DNA from: Sulfobacillus benefaciens
Lineage (GTDB): Bacteria > Bacillota > Sulfobacillia > Sulfobacillales > Sulfobacillaceae
Length of the DNA stretch: 44,301 nucleotides
Direction of reading: 5' to 3'
Assembly (NCBI GenBank): GCA_003023695.1
Contig: PXYW01000020.1
Span: forward strand, 3,166-47,466
Shown here piece after piece: positions 15,700-25,937 of this stretch; the first letter of the stretch is position 1; each line of letters starts with the position of its first letter. Below the pieces are notes generated by a model, which saw nothing but the letters and a program-made list of their open reading frames with translations, did not search any database and was not told the DNA's origin. A program made the position numbers and the translations under genes.

Positions 15700-17010
15700 C
15701 TAGTCTTTGGGTTTGCTGCGCCATTGCAGAAGCGTTTGAATAATAATGGCGAAGTCTTTCCACCAAGACCAGCTTTTCGCGTAATGTAAGTCAAACGCGG
15801 CCTTGTCTTTCGGCGGGGAGGTGTAACTGCCCGCCACTTGTGCTAAACCGGTGAGACCGGGCGGAATCGTATGACGCAAATCATAGTAGGCTATAGAGCG
15901 TCGGTGTTGGTCAACAAATGTTGGGCGTTCGGGGCGTGGACCCACTAACGACATATCCCCACGTAAAATGTTCCATAACTGGGGAAATTCATCTAAATGG
16001 GAAAATCGCAAAAACCGGCCCAAGCGAGTAATCCGTGGATCACTCTTAGACGCCAGCACCGGGCCGGTTAAGGCTTCGGCATTGGGTACCATAGTACGAA
16101 ACTTTAAGATCCAAAACGGGCGCCCTCCAGCAGCGATGCGCTCTTGACGGTAAACGATCGGACGTCCGGAATCTAAATATACTGCAAGGCCGATTCCCGC
16201 TAATAAGGGGAACAATATAATGAGTCCGAGCAAAGCGACTCCAATATCGGCCAACCGTTTAAAGACTGCCGAACCATGGCGTGTTTTAATAGACGCTAAG
16301 GAAAACATGGGAGATTCGCCGACGGTGGTCAAATCGGCACCCGCAACCAATAAGTCATAGGTATCCGGTGTCCAAAGGCATGGTATGTTAAGCGCCATGC
16401 AGTTAAGAAAATATTGCTCTCGCAGTGGTTTAGGCACCGTACCCAAGACCACCGCGCCGATGTTTTCAAACCGGGCTCGGTCGGTTGCCTCTCCCGGAAC
16501 TGCGTAGACTATCCGAATCCGCGGGAGAAATTGCCCAGCTTTCACCGTCAAATCGGACCATTCCGACTCCGGACCCACGGCTAACACATTAATCGATGGC
16601 GCATAGCGTAATGTAATCGATCGCAAAATTTGGCGCCACAACATGAATACGGGGATTTGCAGTGCAATGGATAGCAAAAATACTGAGCGGGGAAATCCGA
16701 TCGAAGATAGGACGTATACCTGTACTAATGTTAGGAAGCCATTCACGATGATTGCGGTAGTCACGGCAGCACGAAGTTCCGAGGACGTTTTCTGGTTTGC
16801 TTCGCCGTATAATCCATAAATATAAAATACAACAATAAGGGAAGCAAATTGAACGAAGGCAATGCGGGTATAGGCTGACCAATTATAATTAGGAGGCACA
16901 AACGTTCCAAACCGAATGATAAAGGCTAAAAACGTCGAGAAAAACAAAAACAGTATATCCGCCATGGCAACCATTATGGCGTGGTACCACTGTCCTCGAA
17001 AATTTGCCAC
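15700..17010 (-). CDS. Exopolysaccharide-initiating sugar transferase (polyprenyl-phosphate glycosylphosphotransferase)
   Basis: A 436-aa protein of the WcaJ/PssY type, which loads the first sugar-1-phosphate onto undecaprenyl phosphate. N-terminal hydrophobic helices lead to a cytoplasmic Rossmann-like linker. A membrane helix (VALLGLIILFPLLAGIGLAV) precedes the catalytic bacterial sugar transferase domain, which has YRQERIA, FWILKFRTM, SHLDEFPQLWNILRGDMS and GPRPERP. GTG 17010 is chosen because GGGAGG lies 7 nt before it. The frame continues to 17070 without a ribosome site. It is divergent from the GH84 gene. It should start the polymer that the other glycosyltransferases and the ligase-like protein complete. 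Confidence 0.88.
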   Translation of the reverse strand: MANFRGQWYHAIMVAMADILFLFFSTFLAFIIRFGTFVPPNYNWSAYTRIAFVQFASLIVVFYIYGLYGEANQKTSSELRAAVTTAIIVNGFLTLVQVYVLSSIGFPRSVFLLSIALQIPVFMLWRQILRSITLRYAPSINVLAVGPESEWSDLTVKAGQFLPRIRIVYAVPGEATDRARFENIGAVVLGTVPKPLREQYFLNCMALNIPCLWTPDTYDLLVAGADLTTVGESPMFSLASIKTRHGSAVFKRLADIGVALLGLIILFPLLAGIGLAVYLDSGRPIVYRQERIAAGGRPFWILKFRTMVPNAEALTGPVLASKSDPRITRLGRFLRFSHLDEFPQLWNILRGDMSLVGPRPERPTFVDQHRRSIAYYDLRHTIPPGLTGLAQVAGSYTSPPKDKAAFDLHYAKSWSWWKDFAIIIQTLLQWRSKPKD

Positions 17011-17041
17011 CCCGGAACCTCCCTTGCCAGCATACATTTCT

Positions 17042-17070
17042 ATTGTGACAAAAACAGAAAAGATGGGCAA
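17042..17070 (-). promoter_or_regulatory. Possible promoter of the sugar transferase
   Basis: On the - strand: TTGCCC, 17-bp spacer, CACAAT, about 32 bp before GTG 17010. Both boxes match only partly. Confidence 0.35.
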
Positions 17071-17273
17071 CCCTTTAGCATTGACAATGAATAAAACGTT
17101 GAATACGGGTTCTACGTTACTTCAAAATACGGTTGTTTGCACCTAAAATACGACAAATTTCGCAAATTGGCATCTGCATGCTAATATGCTAAGTAACCTA
17201 CGCGAAACGTCAGGCGTTTTCATAGTGAAAATGAGCAGCCAGAGTAAAAGTCAGTGAGAGAGGGGGGAGCCAG

Positions 17274-18863
17274 GTGAAAGTCGCTTGGGCCGGCGTGGTT
17301 GCGGGAATCTTCGGCTTAACCGCTATGGCATACTTCGTGCATCCGCGCGTGCCCCTTACGCCAACGGCAGGGGCTGCTTCCGCCCACCATCAAGCGTCTT
17401 TCGGCAACCTCAAGACCGCCCCAAAAATCTCGCGGTCACAGGCAGCTGCCATAGTGTCTCCGACAGTCAAACCGAAAGCAATTCCAACACGTAAGGTGTT
17501 GGCCAACAATGGACCCTTGGGTACGTCCGCCTTTTTTTCAGGTGTGGTTGAGGGGTTTTATGGACCCGCTTGGTCACAGGGAAACACCATAGCAATCCTG
17601 CAATTTATGCAGCAGAGGGGAATGAACACCTTTGTTTATGCTCCGAAGAATGATGCCTACTTACGGTCCAACTGGGACCAACCCTATCCTTCGGCAGCAT
17701 TAGCCCAAGTCGCGACTTTGGTGCATGCCGCACAACAAAACCACATTCATTTTATCGTCTCGATTAGTCCAGGCCTTTCCATTGTCTATAGCAGTGCTGC
17801 CGACCGGCAGGCGCTGCTTGAAAAAATCGGACAATTGCAGTCTATTGGCGTACACACCTTCATGTTGAGCTTCGATGACATTCCCCAAACTTTAGATGCT
17901 ACTGACCAAAGCGTTTATGGAAACAACCTGGCCTGGGCCCAATCGGCATTGGCTGATTATGTCGTGTCCCAAGAGTCGAAAAACCATTCAGATTTTCGGT
18001 TAATCTTTACACCCACCATTTACTCAGGGGTTGCAGAAAACTCTTACTGGGAAAATTTATCACAGCATTTGGACCCTGCGGTAGATGTGGTATGGACCGG
18101 TCCCTGGGTCTTGTCACCCACTATCACCACCGCAGAAGTCGCCCAAGTGCGGGCCGAGATTGGCCACCCCTTGATCATTTGGGACAATTATCCGGTCAAT
18201 GATTACTCCTATGTGATGTATCACCGACCGCAACTCTTCATGGGACCGCTGGTCGGTCGACAACCGGGGGTTGTGGCGCAAGTGCAAGGATACCTCTTCA
18301 ACCCGATGCTGCAACCTTTAGCGTCAGAGATTGCACTGTGGACGGAAGCCTCATTTCTGCGCAATCCCCAAGGGTACAACCCGGAGCAATCCTGGCTCCA
18401 TGCGATAAACGCAGTAGGTGGCAAGGCCGCTAGTGCACTGGCCCTATTTTGTCAGGATAGTGCGCAAAGCTATTTGAATCCTAACGCGCCGACCTCCGTC
18501 AACAATGACCTGACCGCGTTTTGGAGTACGTATCAAAACCACGGAAACCTAACCGCCACTCCCTTATACAAGGATTTTCAGCAGTTGGCCGCCCTAAATG
18601 GCCAACTTGCGGCATCCCTTAATCCTGAATTGTATCAGGAAATTAAGCCATGGTCTCAGCAACTTGCATCGCAAGGCCAATGCGGAGTCGACTTAATCTT
18701 GGCGTTGGAATCGCAAGAGACCAATCATGGGGTGAGTTCCAGCATCTTGCAAAGCGATGTGGCGCTGTCCCATGCAGTCTTAACCTCTACGCTGCAACTG
18801 GCAACGACGTCGCCTGTAAACCAATTTATTCAGCAAGTAGAGGCGTTGCCGCCCTTTGCGTAA
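17274..18863 (+). CDS. GH84-like beta-N-acetylglucosaminidase, secreted or membrane-anchored
   Basis: A 529-aa protein. Residues 1-25 form a signal/anchor helix (VAGIFGLTAMAYF). A low-complexity Ala/Lys linker follows, then a GH84 catalytic domain: GVVEGFYGPAWS, FVYAPKNDAYLR, FIVSISPGLS, and the catalytic aspartate pair D201-D202 in SFDDIPQ. Further on are IWDNYPVNDYS and a helical region. GH84 enzymes remove N-acetylglucosamine by substrate-assisted catalysis. Expected to act outside the cell on GlcNAc-containing polymer, perhaps the cell's own exopolysaccharide. GTG start with GGGGGGAG upstream. It abuts the convergent flavoprotein gene with no gap. Confidence 0.85.
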   Translation: MKVAWAGVVAGIFGLTAMAYFVHPRVPLTPTAGAASAHHQASFGNLKTAPKISRSQAAAIVSPTVKPKAIPTRKVLANNGPLGTSAFFSGVVEGFYGPAWSQGNTIAILQFMQQRGMNTFVYAPKNDAYLRSNWDQPYPSAALAQVATLVHAAQQNHIHFIVSISPGLSIVYSSAADRQALLEKIGQLQSIGVHTFMLSFDDIPQTLDATDQSVYGNNLAWAQSALADYVVSQESKNHSDFRLIFTPTIYSGVAENSYWENLSQHLDPAVDVVWTGPWVLSPTITTAEVAQVRAEIGHPLIIWDNYPVNDYSYVMYHRPQLFMGPLVGRQPGVVAQVQGYLFNPMLQPLASEIALWTEASFLRNPQGYNPEQSWLHAINAVGGKAASALALFCQDSAQSYLNPNAPTSVNNDLTAFWSTYQNHGNLTATPLYKDFQQLAALNGQLAASLNPELYQEIKPWSQQLASQGQCGVDLILALESQETNHGVSSSILQSDVALSHAVLTSTLQLATTSPVNQFIQQVEALPPFA

Positions 18864-19970
18864 CTAAAGGTTGCTGTCGGCCAACCACGGCTTGTTGAAG
18901 CGCCGTGCTAACTTTTGACGATATTGGTGAAACGATAGCGACTTCAAGGTGCGGGCACTCATGCCGCGTACAGGAATGCCGCCATGCAACACCCATCCCA
19001 CTCCTTGCCCCGGATCCAGAGAAATGAGCATACCGCGAAGGCGGGGTAAAAACGGACTGCCAACCGGCTCTCCCTGAATTTGGCGGGCAATTAATTCCCC
19101 CACATAAGTGCCTGCTAAAGCCGCCAACTGAGCAGTAGCCGCAACCTCTTGGCCGTCTACTACTACCCGCCACAAATCGCCGGCCACGTAAACCTGGTCG
19201 CCTACTTTACCATAAGGGTCGGCCAGGGGATAGCCGCGATTATCCAAAGGGAGACCAAGGTCTTTCACCCAAGCAGGGACTGCAATGCCTCCAGCCCAAA
19301 TCAGCACATCAAACCCATAGTGGTCGCGTTCCAAGATGACCGAATGATTTTCTACTGCTTGCACCTTTTGTCCAAGCACGGTAATCACTCCTGAGCGTTG
19401 CAGACGCCTCAAGGCATACTCTGCAAGGCCTTTGCCCAGTGCGGGCAGCAGCCGAGGTGCGGCTTCAATAAGCACCACATCATGATCCGGAGCTAACATG
19501 CCTGCCACTTCCACTCCAGTTAATCCGCCCCCTACCACAACGATGCGCTGCTCTTTGTGGTACCGAAGACTTTCTTTGATCGCCAGTGTGTCAGCAGCAT
19601 CGCGCAAGGGATGGGCAAATTGGCGCAATCCAGGAATGGGCGGTAAAGATGGTTCGGACCCGGGAGCGAGAACCAGCCAATTAAAGGCAGTGACTGAACC
19701 ATTCGCGGAGGTAATGGTGCGCAAGGTCCAATCAATGGACGTTGCCCGTGAGGTGACCAAAGAGACAGAGGGTGAGGTGAGCAGTTGATCATAAGGCACG
19801 ACATGGTTGGATACCAATCCCTGCCGGGACAAGGCCTCTGGTAATTCTGGAATGAGTTGGTGGCCTGTTCCCGGGTCGATAAGAGTAATGTGGACATGAG
19901 GAACATCTTGTAAGGCGCCGATGGCACCCAACCCCGCATAACCGCCGCCAATGACTGCAATCTCTATCAT
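18864..19970 (-). CDS. Type II NADH dehydrogenase-like FAD-dependent oxidoreductase
   Basis: A 368-aa flavoprotein of the pyridine nucleotide-disulfide oxidoreductase fold. It has an N-terminal FAD-binding VIGGGYAGLGA, the second Rossmann motif VVVGGGLTGVEVAG for NAD(P)H, and VYVAGDLW near the flavin. No redox-active CxxC is present, which fits NDH-2 or sulfide:quinone-oxidoreductase relatives. The SQR-specific cysteines are not seen. NADH:quinone oxidation at the membrane surface is the best guess. The C-terminal region (HQYRQKLARRF) is basic and may contact the membrane. Confidence 0.75.
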   Translation of the reverse strand: MIEIAVIGGGYAGLGAIGALQDVPHVHITLIDPGTGHQLIPELPEALSRQGLVSNHVVPYDQLLTSPSVSLVTSRATSIDWTLRTITSANGSVTAFNWLVLAPGSEPSLPPIPGLRQFAHPLRDAADTLAIKESLRYHKEQRIVVVGGGLTGVEVAGMLAPDHDVVLIEAAPRLLPALGKGLAEYALRRLQRSGVITVLGQKVQAVENHSVILERDHYGFDVLIWAGGIAVPAWVKDLGLPLDNRGYPLADPYGKVGDQVYVAGDLWRVVVDGQEVAATAQLAALAGTYVGELIARQIQGEPVGSPFLPRLRGMLISLDPGQGVGWVLHGGIPVRGMSARTLKSLSFHQYRQKLARRFNKPWLADSNL

Positions 19971-20013
19971 GGTTCAATATCATCCTTTCACGTTGCTAAA
20001 ATGGTGTTTTCGG

Positions 20014-20901
20014 CTATATATCGAAGACGGTTTGGACCGTAAATTGGTGCGGACGGGGCGTTAGCCCCTGTTCCGATAGATGATACTGACCGCGGAGTCG
20101 GTCAATCGTCTGTTGCAGTTGCCTGCGGTACCAAGGAAGCAAGGCGCCGTTATCAGCGAAATGCCTACGAAATGTAAGAGTCCGGGTGGCGTCTATCGTA
20201 GCCAAATGAGCAGAAAAATATTCAAACATCGGTGGCGTGAAGTGAACTGGGGCAGCCATCAGCCAGGTTACTCGCTTTTGTCTTGCGGTGGCAAAGATTG
20301 CGTTGAGTGTCTCCAAGTCGTCGGTCCAGCCGGGAATAATCGGGGCGCAGAACAGAGCGACGGGGACTTGTTGGGCGACTAACCCGTCAACGATCTGCCA
20401 ACGGCGACGAGGGCTGGATGTTCCTGGTTCTAACTGATGCGCCAAGGTTGTGTTATCAGTGATTAGACTGATGTGCACCACAATTTGCTGGCGGATCGCA
20501 AGGGCTGTGATTAGATCGAGATCCCGCAGAACCAATGGCGATTTTGTGGTAATGGTCACCCCGTGTCCAGAAAGCAAGATCGCCTGCAAAAACTTTCGCG
20601 TAATGCGCAGTTGACCTTCGATCGGTTGATAGGGATCAGTAGCGGTACCAATGGCGATGGTTTGCGACAAAGGTACGCGGCTCAATTGGTCCATCACTTG
20701 GGCACCCGTGAATTCTTTGGCAAAGATTATCCGCTCAAAATCATGTCCCCGATCCAGATTGAAAAATTGATGGGTATCCCGCGCATAACAGTATTTGCAG
20801 GCATGGGAACATCCCCGATACGGATTAAATGTCGCGTCAAACCCAAAATGATGAACATTGCGGTTGATTATGGTTTTTGGCTGTTGTACTCGAATCTCCA
20901 T
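20014..20901 (-). CDS. Radical SAM protein, SPL/Rv2578c-like
   Basis: A 295-aa radical SAM enzyme. The cluster motif is C31-x3-C35-x2-C38 in NPYRGCSHACKYCYA, the form seen in the spore photoproduct lyase-related Rv2578c/PA0069 family. TATDPYQPIE and a downstream ITTKSPLVLRDLDL segment are also typical. The reaction of this subgroup is not established. The neighbouring gene is a DNA-repair glycosylase, so a DNA-repair role is possible. The ATG at 20901 has GAAAGG 4 nt and AAGGAG 13 nt upstream. The frame runs on to 20952 but without better support. Confidence 0.75.
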   Translation of the reverse strand: MEIRVQQPKTIINRNVHHFGFDATFNPYRGCSHACKYCYARDTHQFFNLDRGHDFERIIFAKEFTGAQVMDQLSRVPLSQTIAIGTATDPYQPIEGQLRITRKFLQAILLSGHGVTITTKSPLVLRDLDLITALAIRQQIVVHISLITDNTTLAHQLEPGTSSPRRRWQIVDGLVAQQVPVALFCAPIIPGWTDDLETLNAIFATARQKRVTWLMAAPVHFTPPMFEYFSAHLATIDATRTLTFRRHFADNGALLPWYRRQLQQTIDRLRGQYHLSEQGLTPRPHQFTVQTVFDI

Positions 20902-20967
20902 TGTGCCTTTCGAACTCCTTGACAGGCGGCCGATGGTGCTGGTTGTCAACAAAAAACATTTGTTCCA

Positions 20968-20976
20968 TGATACAAT
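20968..20976 (+). promoter_or_regulatory. Extended -10 promoter of tag
   Basis: TGATACAAT (TGnTACAAT), 37 bp before ATG 21014. TTGTCA lies 22 bp further upstream, too far for a standard -35. Confidence 0.45.
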
Positions 20977-21013
20977 AACAGCTAAAAAATCGCTAGGTCA
21001 AGGAGTTGCTCGA

Positions 21014-21577
21014 ATGATTGATAAGCCACGTTGTGCGTGGGTTACTGACGATGCGTTGTATCTGGCCTACCATGACCAAGAGTGGGGGGTACCCCAGTAT
21101 GATGACCGGACCCTCTTCGAAATGTTGGTGCTTGAGGGGGCGCAGGCTGGTCTTAGTTGGCTTACCGTATTAAGAAAACGTCACAGTTATCGCCAAGCGT
21201 TTGCAAATTTCCAGATAGCAAGCGTAGCATCACTGTCGGCGGCAGAGCTCATGGCCGCCCCCGGAATCATCCATCATGCCGGTAAACTGCAAAGTGCCAT
21301 CACAAACGCACAGGCAGCCCTTTCCATCCAACGGGACTGGGGATCACTCAGCAATTTTTTGTGGGCCATTGTTGGAGGACAGCCTATTGTCCACCAATAT
21401 CTCAGGGGCCATCAACTGCCGTCGCAAACGGAAGAATCCCAAGCCATGAGTCGGGCCTTGAAAGGTTACGGTATGACCTTTGTCGGCCCGACAATCTGTT
21501 ACTCCTTCATGCAAGCGATCGGCATGGTCAATGATCATCTGACAGATTGCTACCGGTTCCGCGAACTTCGAAGCTAG
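21014..21577 (+). CDS. tag: DNA-3-methyladenine glycosylase I
   Basis: A 187-aa protein matching Tag, which removes 3-methyladenine from DNA. The N-terminus has RCAWV and YHDQEWGVP. The zinc ligands fit C7, H20, H175 and C179 (E. coli Tag uses C4, H17, H175, C179). FEMLVLEGAQAGLSW and a C-terminal GMVNDHLTDC are characteristic. ATG 21014 is preceded by AAGGAG with 8-nt spacing. The longer frame from 20858 overlaps the divergent gene and is rejected. It converges on gltB with a 3-bp gap. Confidence 0.93.
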   Translation: MIDKPRCAWVTDDALYLAYHDQEWGVPQYDDRTLFEMLVLEGAQAGLSWLTVLRKRHSYRQAFANFQIASVASLSAAELMAAPGIIHHAGKLQSAITNAQAALSIQRDWGSLSNFLWAIVGGQPIVHQYLRGHQLPSQTEESQAMSRALKGYGMTFVGPTICYSFMQAIGMVNDHLTDCYRFRELRS

Positions 21578-21580
21578 CTG

Positions 21581-24500
21581 TCACTCGGTGGATATTTCCG
21601 AACTGGTTTGCTGGGCTAAGGGGACCAATTTGACAAACCACCGTTCGGGCGCATTTATCAAGGGATCCAAGGCTAAAGCTCCGGTGATATCGCCTTCTTG
21701 AATGAGCATGGTGCGTGCGCTGTCTAACATTGACAGTACCGAGGAATGGTCCGTGCGGACGATAGGCACCAAAGAGACCTTGGCACCTTTGGCTAACCGG
21801 GAGCGCAAAAACTGCAACGATAAGCCTGAGTCATCATCGTGTTTCAGATAGAGCACGCCGCCGGTCATTCCGGATGCCAGCCATGGTCCTGGATCCCCGA
21901 GAACCAAGCCCCGTCCCCGCGTCATATATTCAAACCCAAACCCTTTGATCACCGCACTTTCCCAAAATGAGCGGGCCTGACGAGGGTTGGGAACTCCTTG
22001 TCCGAGAATAATCAGGTCAGCTCCCGATAGCCGAATTCCCGCCCGCGCGTCTGCTGCGCCTTGGACGATAATTTGTCCGCCTTGGGCGCCATAGCCCACC
22101 CCTTTGCCTACATGCCCTCCAATCCAACGAGTGGATTTAATACCTTGCTCAATGTGGGGCGACTTGACGACGGCAATGGTTCCGTCAGTGGCACCCTTAC
22201 CAACACCGTCTTGAGCTCCGCCTCGGGCGATCAGGGTTAATCCAGGACTTAAAAATGCCCCAAATCCCTGGCCAGCCACCCTATCAATGGGCCGCACCAG
22301 AGGATGCAGATGGTCCTTATGCCGCGTACGGTGGCCAGACAGACCTACGCCAATTAAGCGGTTGGCGCTACTGGCGGCTACCGTCGCTGGTGATGACTGC
22401 CCCGCAACATGTAATGCCGCTGCTTGCCACGTATTCAGTTCCTCCAAGAAGCCCATCATATCGACTAGCGGGTACCCGTCAGTTTGGGTCAGCAAATCCC
22501 AACGACCCACGGCGTCGCGGATAGTATTCAATCCCAGATCCCTTAATTGATCAGCAACACCTTGTGCCAGTGCGGTGAAAAAGTGGACCAAGTGGGCTAC
22601 CGCCATATCCTGATCTTGTGGGAAAAAACGTTTGAGACCCCGTTCAGTAGCCTCAGCGGCCGAGGCGATTTGCGTGGTAATGCCCACGTGGCAGGTATCT
22701 TGCTGGCAGCTGCGGCAGACCGTGCAGCCGAGCGCTATCATGGCCATCGTGGCAAAGCCGACACGATCTGCGCCCAACAACACCATCGTTATCACATCAT
22801 CAGCGCTACGCATGCCTCCATCGCACCAAATTTCCGCTTGATCCCGCAGTCCTGCTGCGGATAAGGCCGCGTGAACCAAAGGAACCCCGATATCGGCTGG
22901 CAGGCCTACGTGGCGTAAAGCATGTTGCCGAGCAGCACCAGTGCCGCCGTCAAACCCGCTTAGGTTGACCACATCGGCACCCGCTTTCACAATGCCCACG
23001 GCAATAGTGCCAATATTGGGCACCACCGGTACTTTCACCACGATTTTCGCCTGGGGATTGGCGGCCCGCAGTTCATCAATCAATTCCTGCAAATCTTCGA
23101 TGGAATACAAATCATGGTTGTTGCTCGGAGATATCAGGTCAATACCGGGATTGGCAGATCGCGCAGCAGCCACTTGTGGCGAGACCTTTTTTCCCGGTAA
23201 ATGCCCGCCTTCTCCGGGTTTGGCGCCCTGACCGATTTTAATCTCCAAAAACGCGGCGCCATTAAGCAGATTGGTATTCACGCCAAATCGTCCTGAGGCG
23301 ATTTGATGACCGCGCCAACTGTAATAACGGCCAATCATGTCGGGGATTTCTCCACCTTCGCCATTCATGGCCACCATGTTGAGCTGACGGGCTGCTTCAG
23401 CATAGGCTCGAAAGGCGGTCTCACCTTGGGAGCCAAATGACATGGACCCGATCACAAAGGGCATGCTGTGGGTGCCAACATCAAGGGACACATGGGCGTT
23501 TTTGGACAATGCGGCATGGCCTGATTGTGCTGGCACCAGCAAATGTCGCAGCGCAATGGGATGTTTACGACGCAATTGCTGGAGTTCTTGAATGTAGTCT
23601 GGAACGGTTTCGGTACCGTTAATCAGCCGCAAAGTCGGCTTGTAGACGTGTGTTGTGGCCCGGGCAATGGGCATTACCCGCGCCGTCTGCTCTGTTGCTG
23701 CCGCAAGACGTTCCTGAAACACGCCTTGGCGATGCTCTGCCCAATGGTGCCAGTCAGGTTTAGCAAAGCTGACCACGCCAAGCAAGTCGGCAACCCGGTC
23801 GGGGAGTCCGATAGCCGAGAACAGTCGCCCGTATCCACGCAACTCGTGGATTCCCATAGTGGACAGCACTTTTTGAATACCAGAATTTAGGGCGGTTATC
23901 AATTTCTCGGGATGATCTGGATGAGCTTGGGACCATAGCGAGGTGGGAATCAGTCCATTGGCACCAAGGCCCAAGAGCACCATTGCATCATGAAGATGTC
24001 GGATCATCCCTGAACGAACGATAATACTAGCCTGGCGGCGCACCCTATTTTGGCGCAACACCGCGTCGATGGCTGCGGTGGCCAGGGCCGGATCAAGGCT
24101 GACACTAAAATTGGCTGCATACGCTGGGGTGTCATCCAAGACAACCAACGAGCTGCCGCGCAAAACTGCAGCCAGAGCCTCCTCGGCCAAAGCCTCAGCA
24201 CGCTCGACTTCGTCTTGGTCGATGGTCAAGATCAAGGGCAACACCAGGGCATCAGAAAATACCGACAACAAATGGTCTAAATCGAGAGATGTCAGCCAAG
24301 GATGGGGCAGTACCGTTAACGGTACAGATGGCGGCCGGTTCCATTCCGGACGACGCCCTATTAACGTCGAAAGATCAAAGTGTTCCATTTCCCGTTCCCT
24401 GTCCAGAGCCGGGTTGGTCACCACCGCGACGGTTTCTTGAAGATAGTCGCTGATATTGGTGATGCCATGGTTCAAGGCGGCCAAAGGTCCATCAAATCCT

Positions 24501-25828
24501 AAGGAACCAATGGGTTCAGCACCATTCTCGGCCAAATATTGGACCCAGTGCTGATCATCGCGTCGCCATCCGTCAGCCACTAAACGCCAGGCCGGAACGG
24601 GTGTCGGTGTCAATTGTGAGGCCGACTCGAAGAAGGTCTGATGTGCTGGGGGAGGAGCCATCGTTAATAGCTGCTCAGATTCAATGACGCTAACGGGTTG
24701 GTCTAATCCCCACTGTAGCGCGATCATCTCTCCAGGGCCTAAAATTCGTGGTTCGGCCACCCAGGCCTCGGCCTCGGTGACTCCCGGTTCGGATGAGATG
24801 ATATAGGCGTCAGCAGTTTCCACCAACCAAAGGGGGCGCAGTCCCATGGCATCGACGCCAGCCACAATGCTATCGCCAAAGCGGTGCACAATGGCTGCTG
24901 GTCCTTGCACGTAAGGGCCCCAAAGGGATTTTAACAGGGACCACTGGTGCTGTAGGTGGTCTGGTAAAAAAGCCATTTGTGCTGGCGACGGTGTGACTGC
25001 TAACCGTACCGCTGTGGAATGCTCCAATCCATCGCGCAATATAAACGCAGAAATTAACCGATCAACGTTTTGCGAGTCGCTGCCAACACTGACCGGGGTG
25101 ATGCCCCAACTCTCCATTTGGTCCATTAACATCGCCACGGTATTGATTTCCCCATTGTGGGCCAATCCCAAAAAGGGCTGGACTCGGGCCAGCAGGGAAC
25201 TCGTGTTGGTCGAAAAACGATTATGGCCGATGACCGCCCGAGGACGAAAATCAGAACCAATTTGGTTTAACAAAACATCCTTCAATTGAGCGGGATCATT
25301 GGTGACTTTGAGGACCATCGTCTTGTTGCTGAAATTCGATAAAATACCCGACCAGCGGGATTCAATGGCTTGAATGGCATCAAACCATCTCTGATGTTGG
25401 TTGGCAGCAGGGCCGCGATCCCAAAGCGCCATGCTATCAAGTCCTTGCCCTCCGTCAACAAGTTCCAGATGAGTTAACAGCAGCCCGAATTCATAATGCG
25501 CTGCGATGTCGTTCAGTTGGCGCAGTACCTCCCGACGATCGCCTAGATTGACGGCCGTTTGCAATACGAAAAACCGGTCGGATTGCTGGGCTAACGAAGG
25601 ATCCAGGTGCGCGTCATTAAGGCGTTTAACCCAAATGTCTACAGGCAAATCCATTAGTAACCCGGTACCGTCGCTTCGACCTTGCAGCCATCCAGCGCGG
25701 TGAGCCATTTGCGTCAGTGCATCGATGGCGGTTAGGCACCAATTCGATGTGGGATAGAATTCTTTGGAGACAGCGGCGTAAATGGCACACGCATCATGCT
25801 CGACTCCGAAATAGGGATGTGGCTGCAT
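21581..25828 (-). CDS. gltB: Glutamate synthase large subunit
   Basis: A 1415-aa protein (family about 1500). The N-terminal class II glutamine amidotransferase domain begins near the catalytic Cys14 in HDACAIYA, after a short propeptide. A central domain and the FMN-binding synthase domain follow, with GEGGEIPDMIGRYYSWRGHQ and the [3Fe-4S] ligands C1035-x5-C1041-x4-C1046. A C-terminal GXGXG beta-helix region contains GYGAQGGQIIVQG. It converts glutamine plus 2-oxoglutarate to two glutamates. No small subunit (gltD) is in the window, so electrons may come from ferredoxin or from a gltD elsewhere. GGAGGGGG stands before the ATG. A strong promoter with an overlapping dyad lies upstream. Confidence 0.95.
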   Translation of the reverse strand: MQPHPYFGVEHDACAIYAAVSKEFYPTSNWCLTAIDALTQMAHRAGWLQGRSDGTGLLMDLPVDIWVKRLNDAHLDPSLAQQSDRFFVLQTAVNLGDRREVLRQLNDIAAHYEFGLLLTHLELVDGGQGLDSMALWDRGPAANQHQRWFDAIQAIESRWSGILSNFSNKTMVLKVTNDPAQLKDVLLNQIGSDFRPRAVIGHNRFSTNTSSLLARVQPFLGLAHNGEINTVAMLMDQMESWGITPVSVGSDSQNVDRLISAFILRDGLEHSTAVRLAVTPSPAQMAFLPDHLQHQWSLLKSLWGPYVQGPAAIVHRFGDSIVAGVDAMGLRPLWLVETADAYIISSEPGVTEAEAWVAEPRILGPGEMIALQWGLDQPVSVIESEQLLTMAPPPAHQTFFESASQLTPTPVPAWRLVADGWRRDDQHWVQYLAENGAEPIGSLGFDGPLAALNHGITNISDYLQETVAVVTNPALDREREMEHFDLSTLIGRRPEWNRPPSVPLTVLPHPWLTSLDLDHLLSVFSDALVLPLILTIDQDEVERAEALAEEALAAVLRGSSLVVLDDTPAYAANFSVSLDPALATAAIDAVLRQNRVRRQASIIVRSGMIRHLHDAMVLLGLGANGLIPTSLWSQAHPDHPEKLITALNSGIQKVLSTMGIHELRGYGRLFSAIGLPDRVADLLGVVSFAKPDWHHWAEHRQGVFQERLAAATEQTARVMPIARATTHVYKPTLRLINGTETVPDYIQELQQLRRKHPIALRHLLVPAQSGHAALSKNAHVSLDVGTHSMPFVIGSMSFGSQGETAFRAYAEAARQLNMVAMNGEGGEIPDMIGRYYSWRGHQIASGRFGVNTNLLNGAAFLEIKIGQGAKPGEGGHLPGKKVSPQVAAARSANPGIDLISPSNNHDLYSIEDLQELIDELRAANPQAKIVVKVPVVPNIGTIAVGIVKAGADVVNLSGFDGGTGAARQHALRHVGLPADIGVPLVHAALSAAGLRDQAEIWCDGGMRSADDVITMVLLGADRVGFATMAMIALGCTVCRSCQQDTCHVGITTQIASAAEATERGLKRFFPQDQDMAVAHLVHFFTALAQGVADQLRDLGLNTIRDAVGRWDLLTQTDGYPLVDMMGFLEELNTWQAAALHVAGQSSPATVAASSANRLIGVGLSGHRTRHKDHLHPLVRPIDRVAGQGFGAFLSPGLTLIARGGAQDGVGKGATDGTIAVVKSPHIEQGIKSTRWIGGHVGKGVGYGAQGGQIIVQGAADARAGIRLSGADLIILGQGVPNPRQARSFWESAVIKGFGFEYMTRGRGLVLGDPGPWLASGMTGGVLYLKHDDDSGLSLQFLRSRLAKGAKVSLVPIVRTDHSSVLSMLDSARTMLIQEGDITGALALDPLINAPERWFVKLVPLAQQTSSEISTE

Positions 25829-25937
25829 AAAACCCCCTCCTGGGATATTTATAACTTTAGGAAACCATGATGACTATGGAACAAACAAGCCGTGAGGTGA
25901 GACTGACGAAAGGATTTACGACAAGAGTGAAACCATA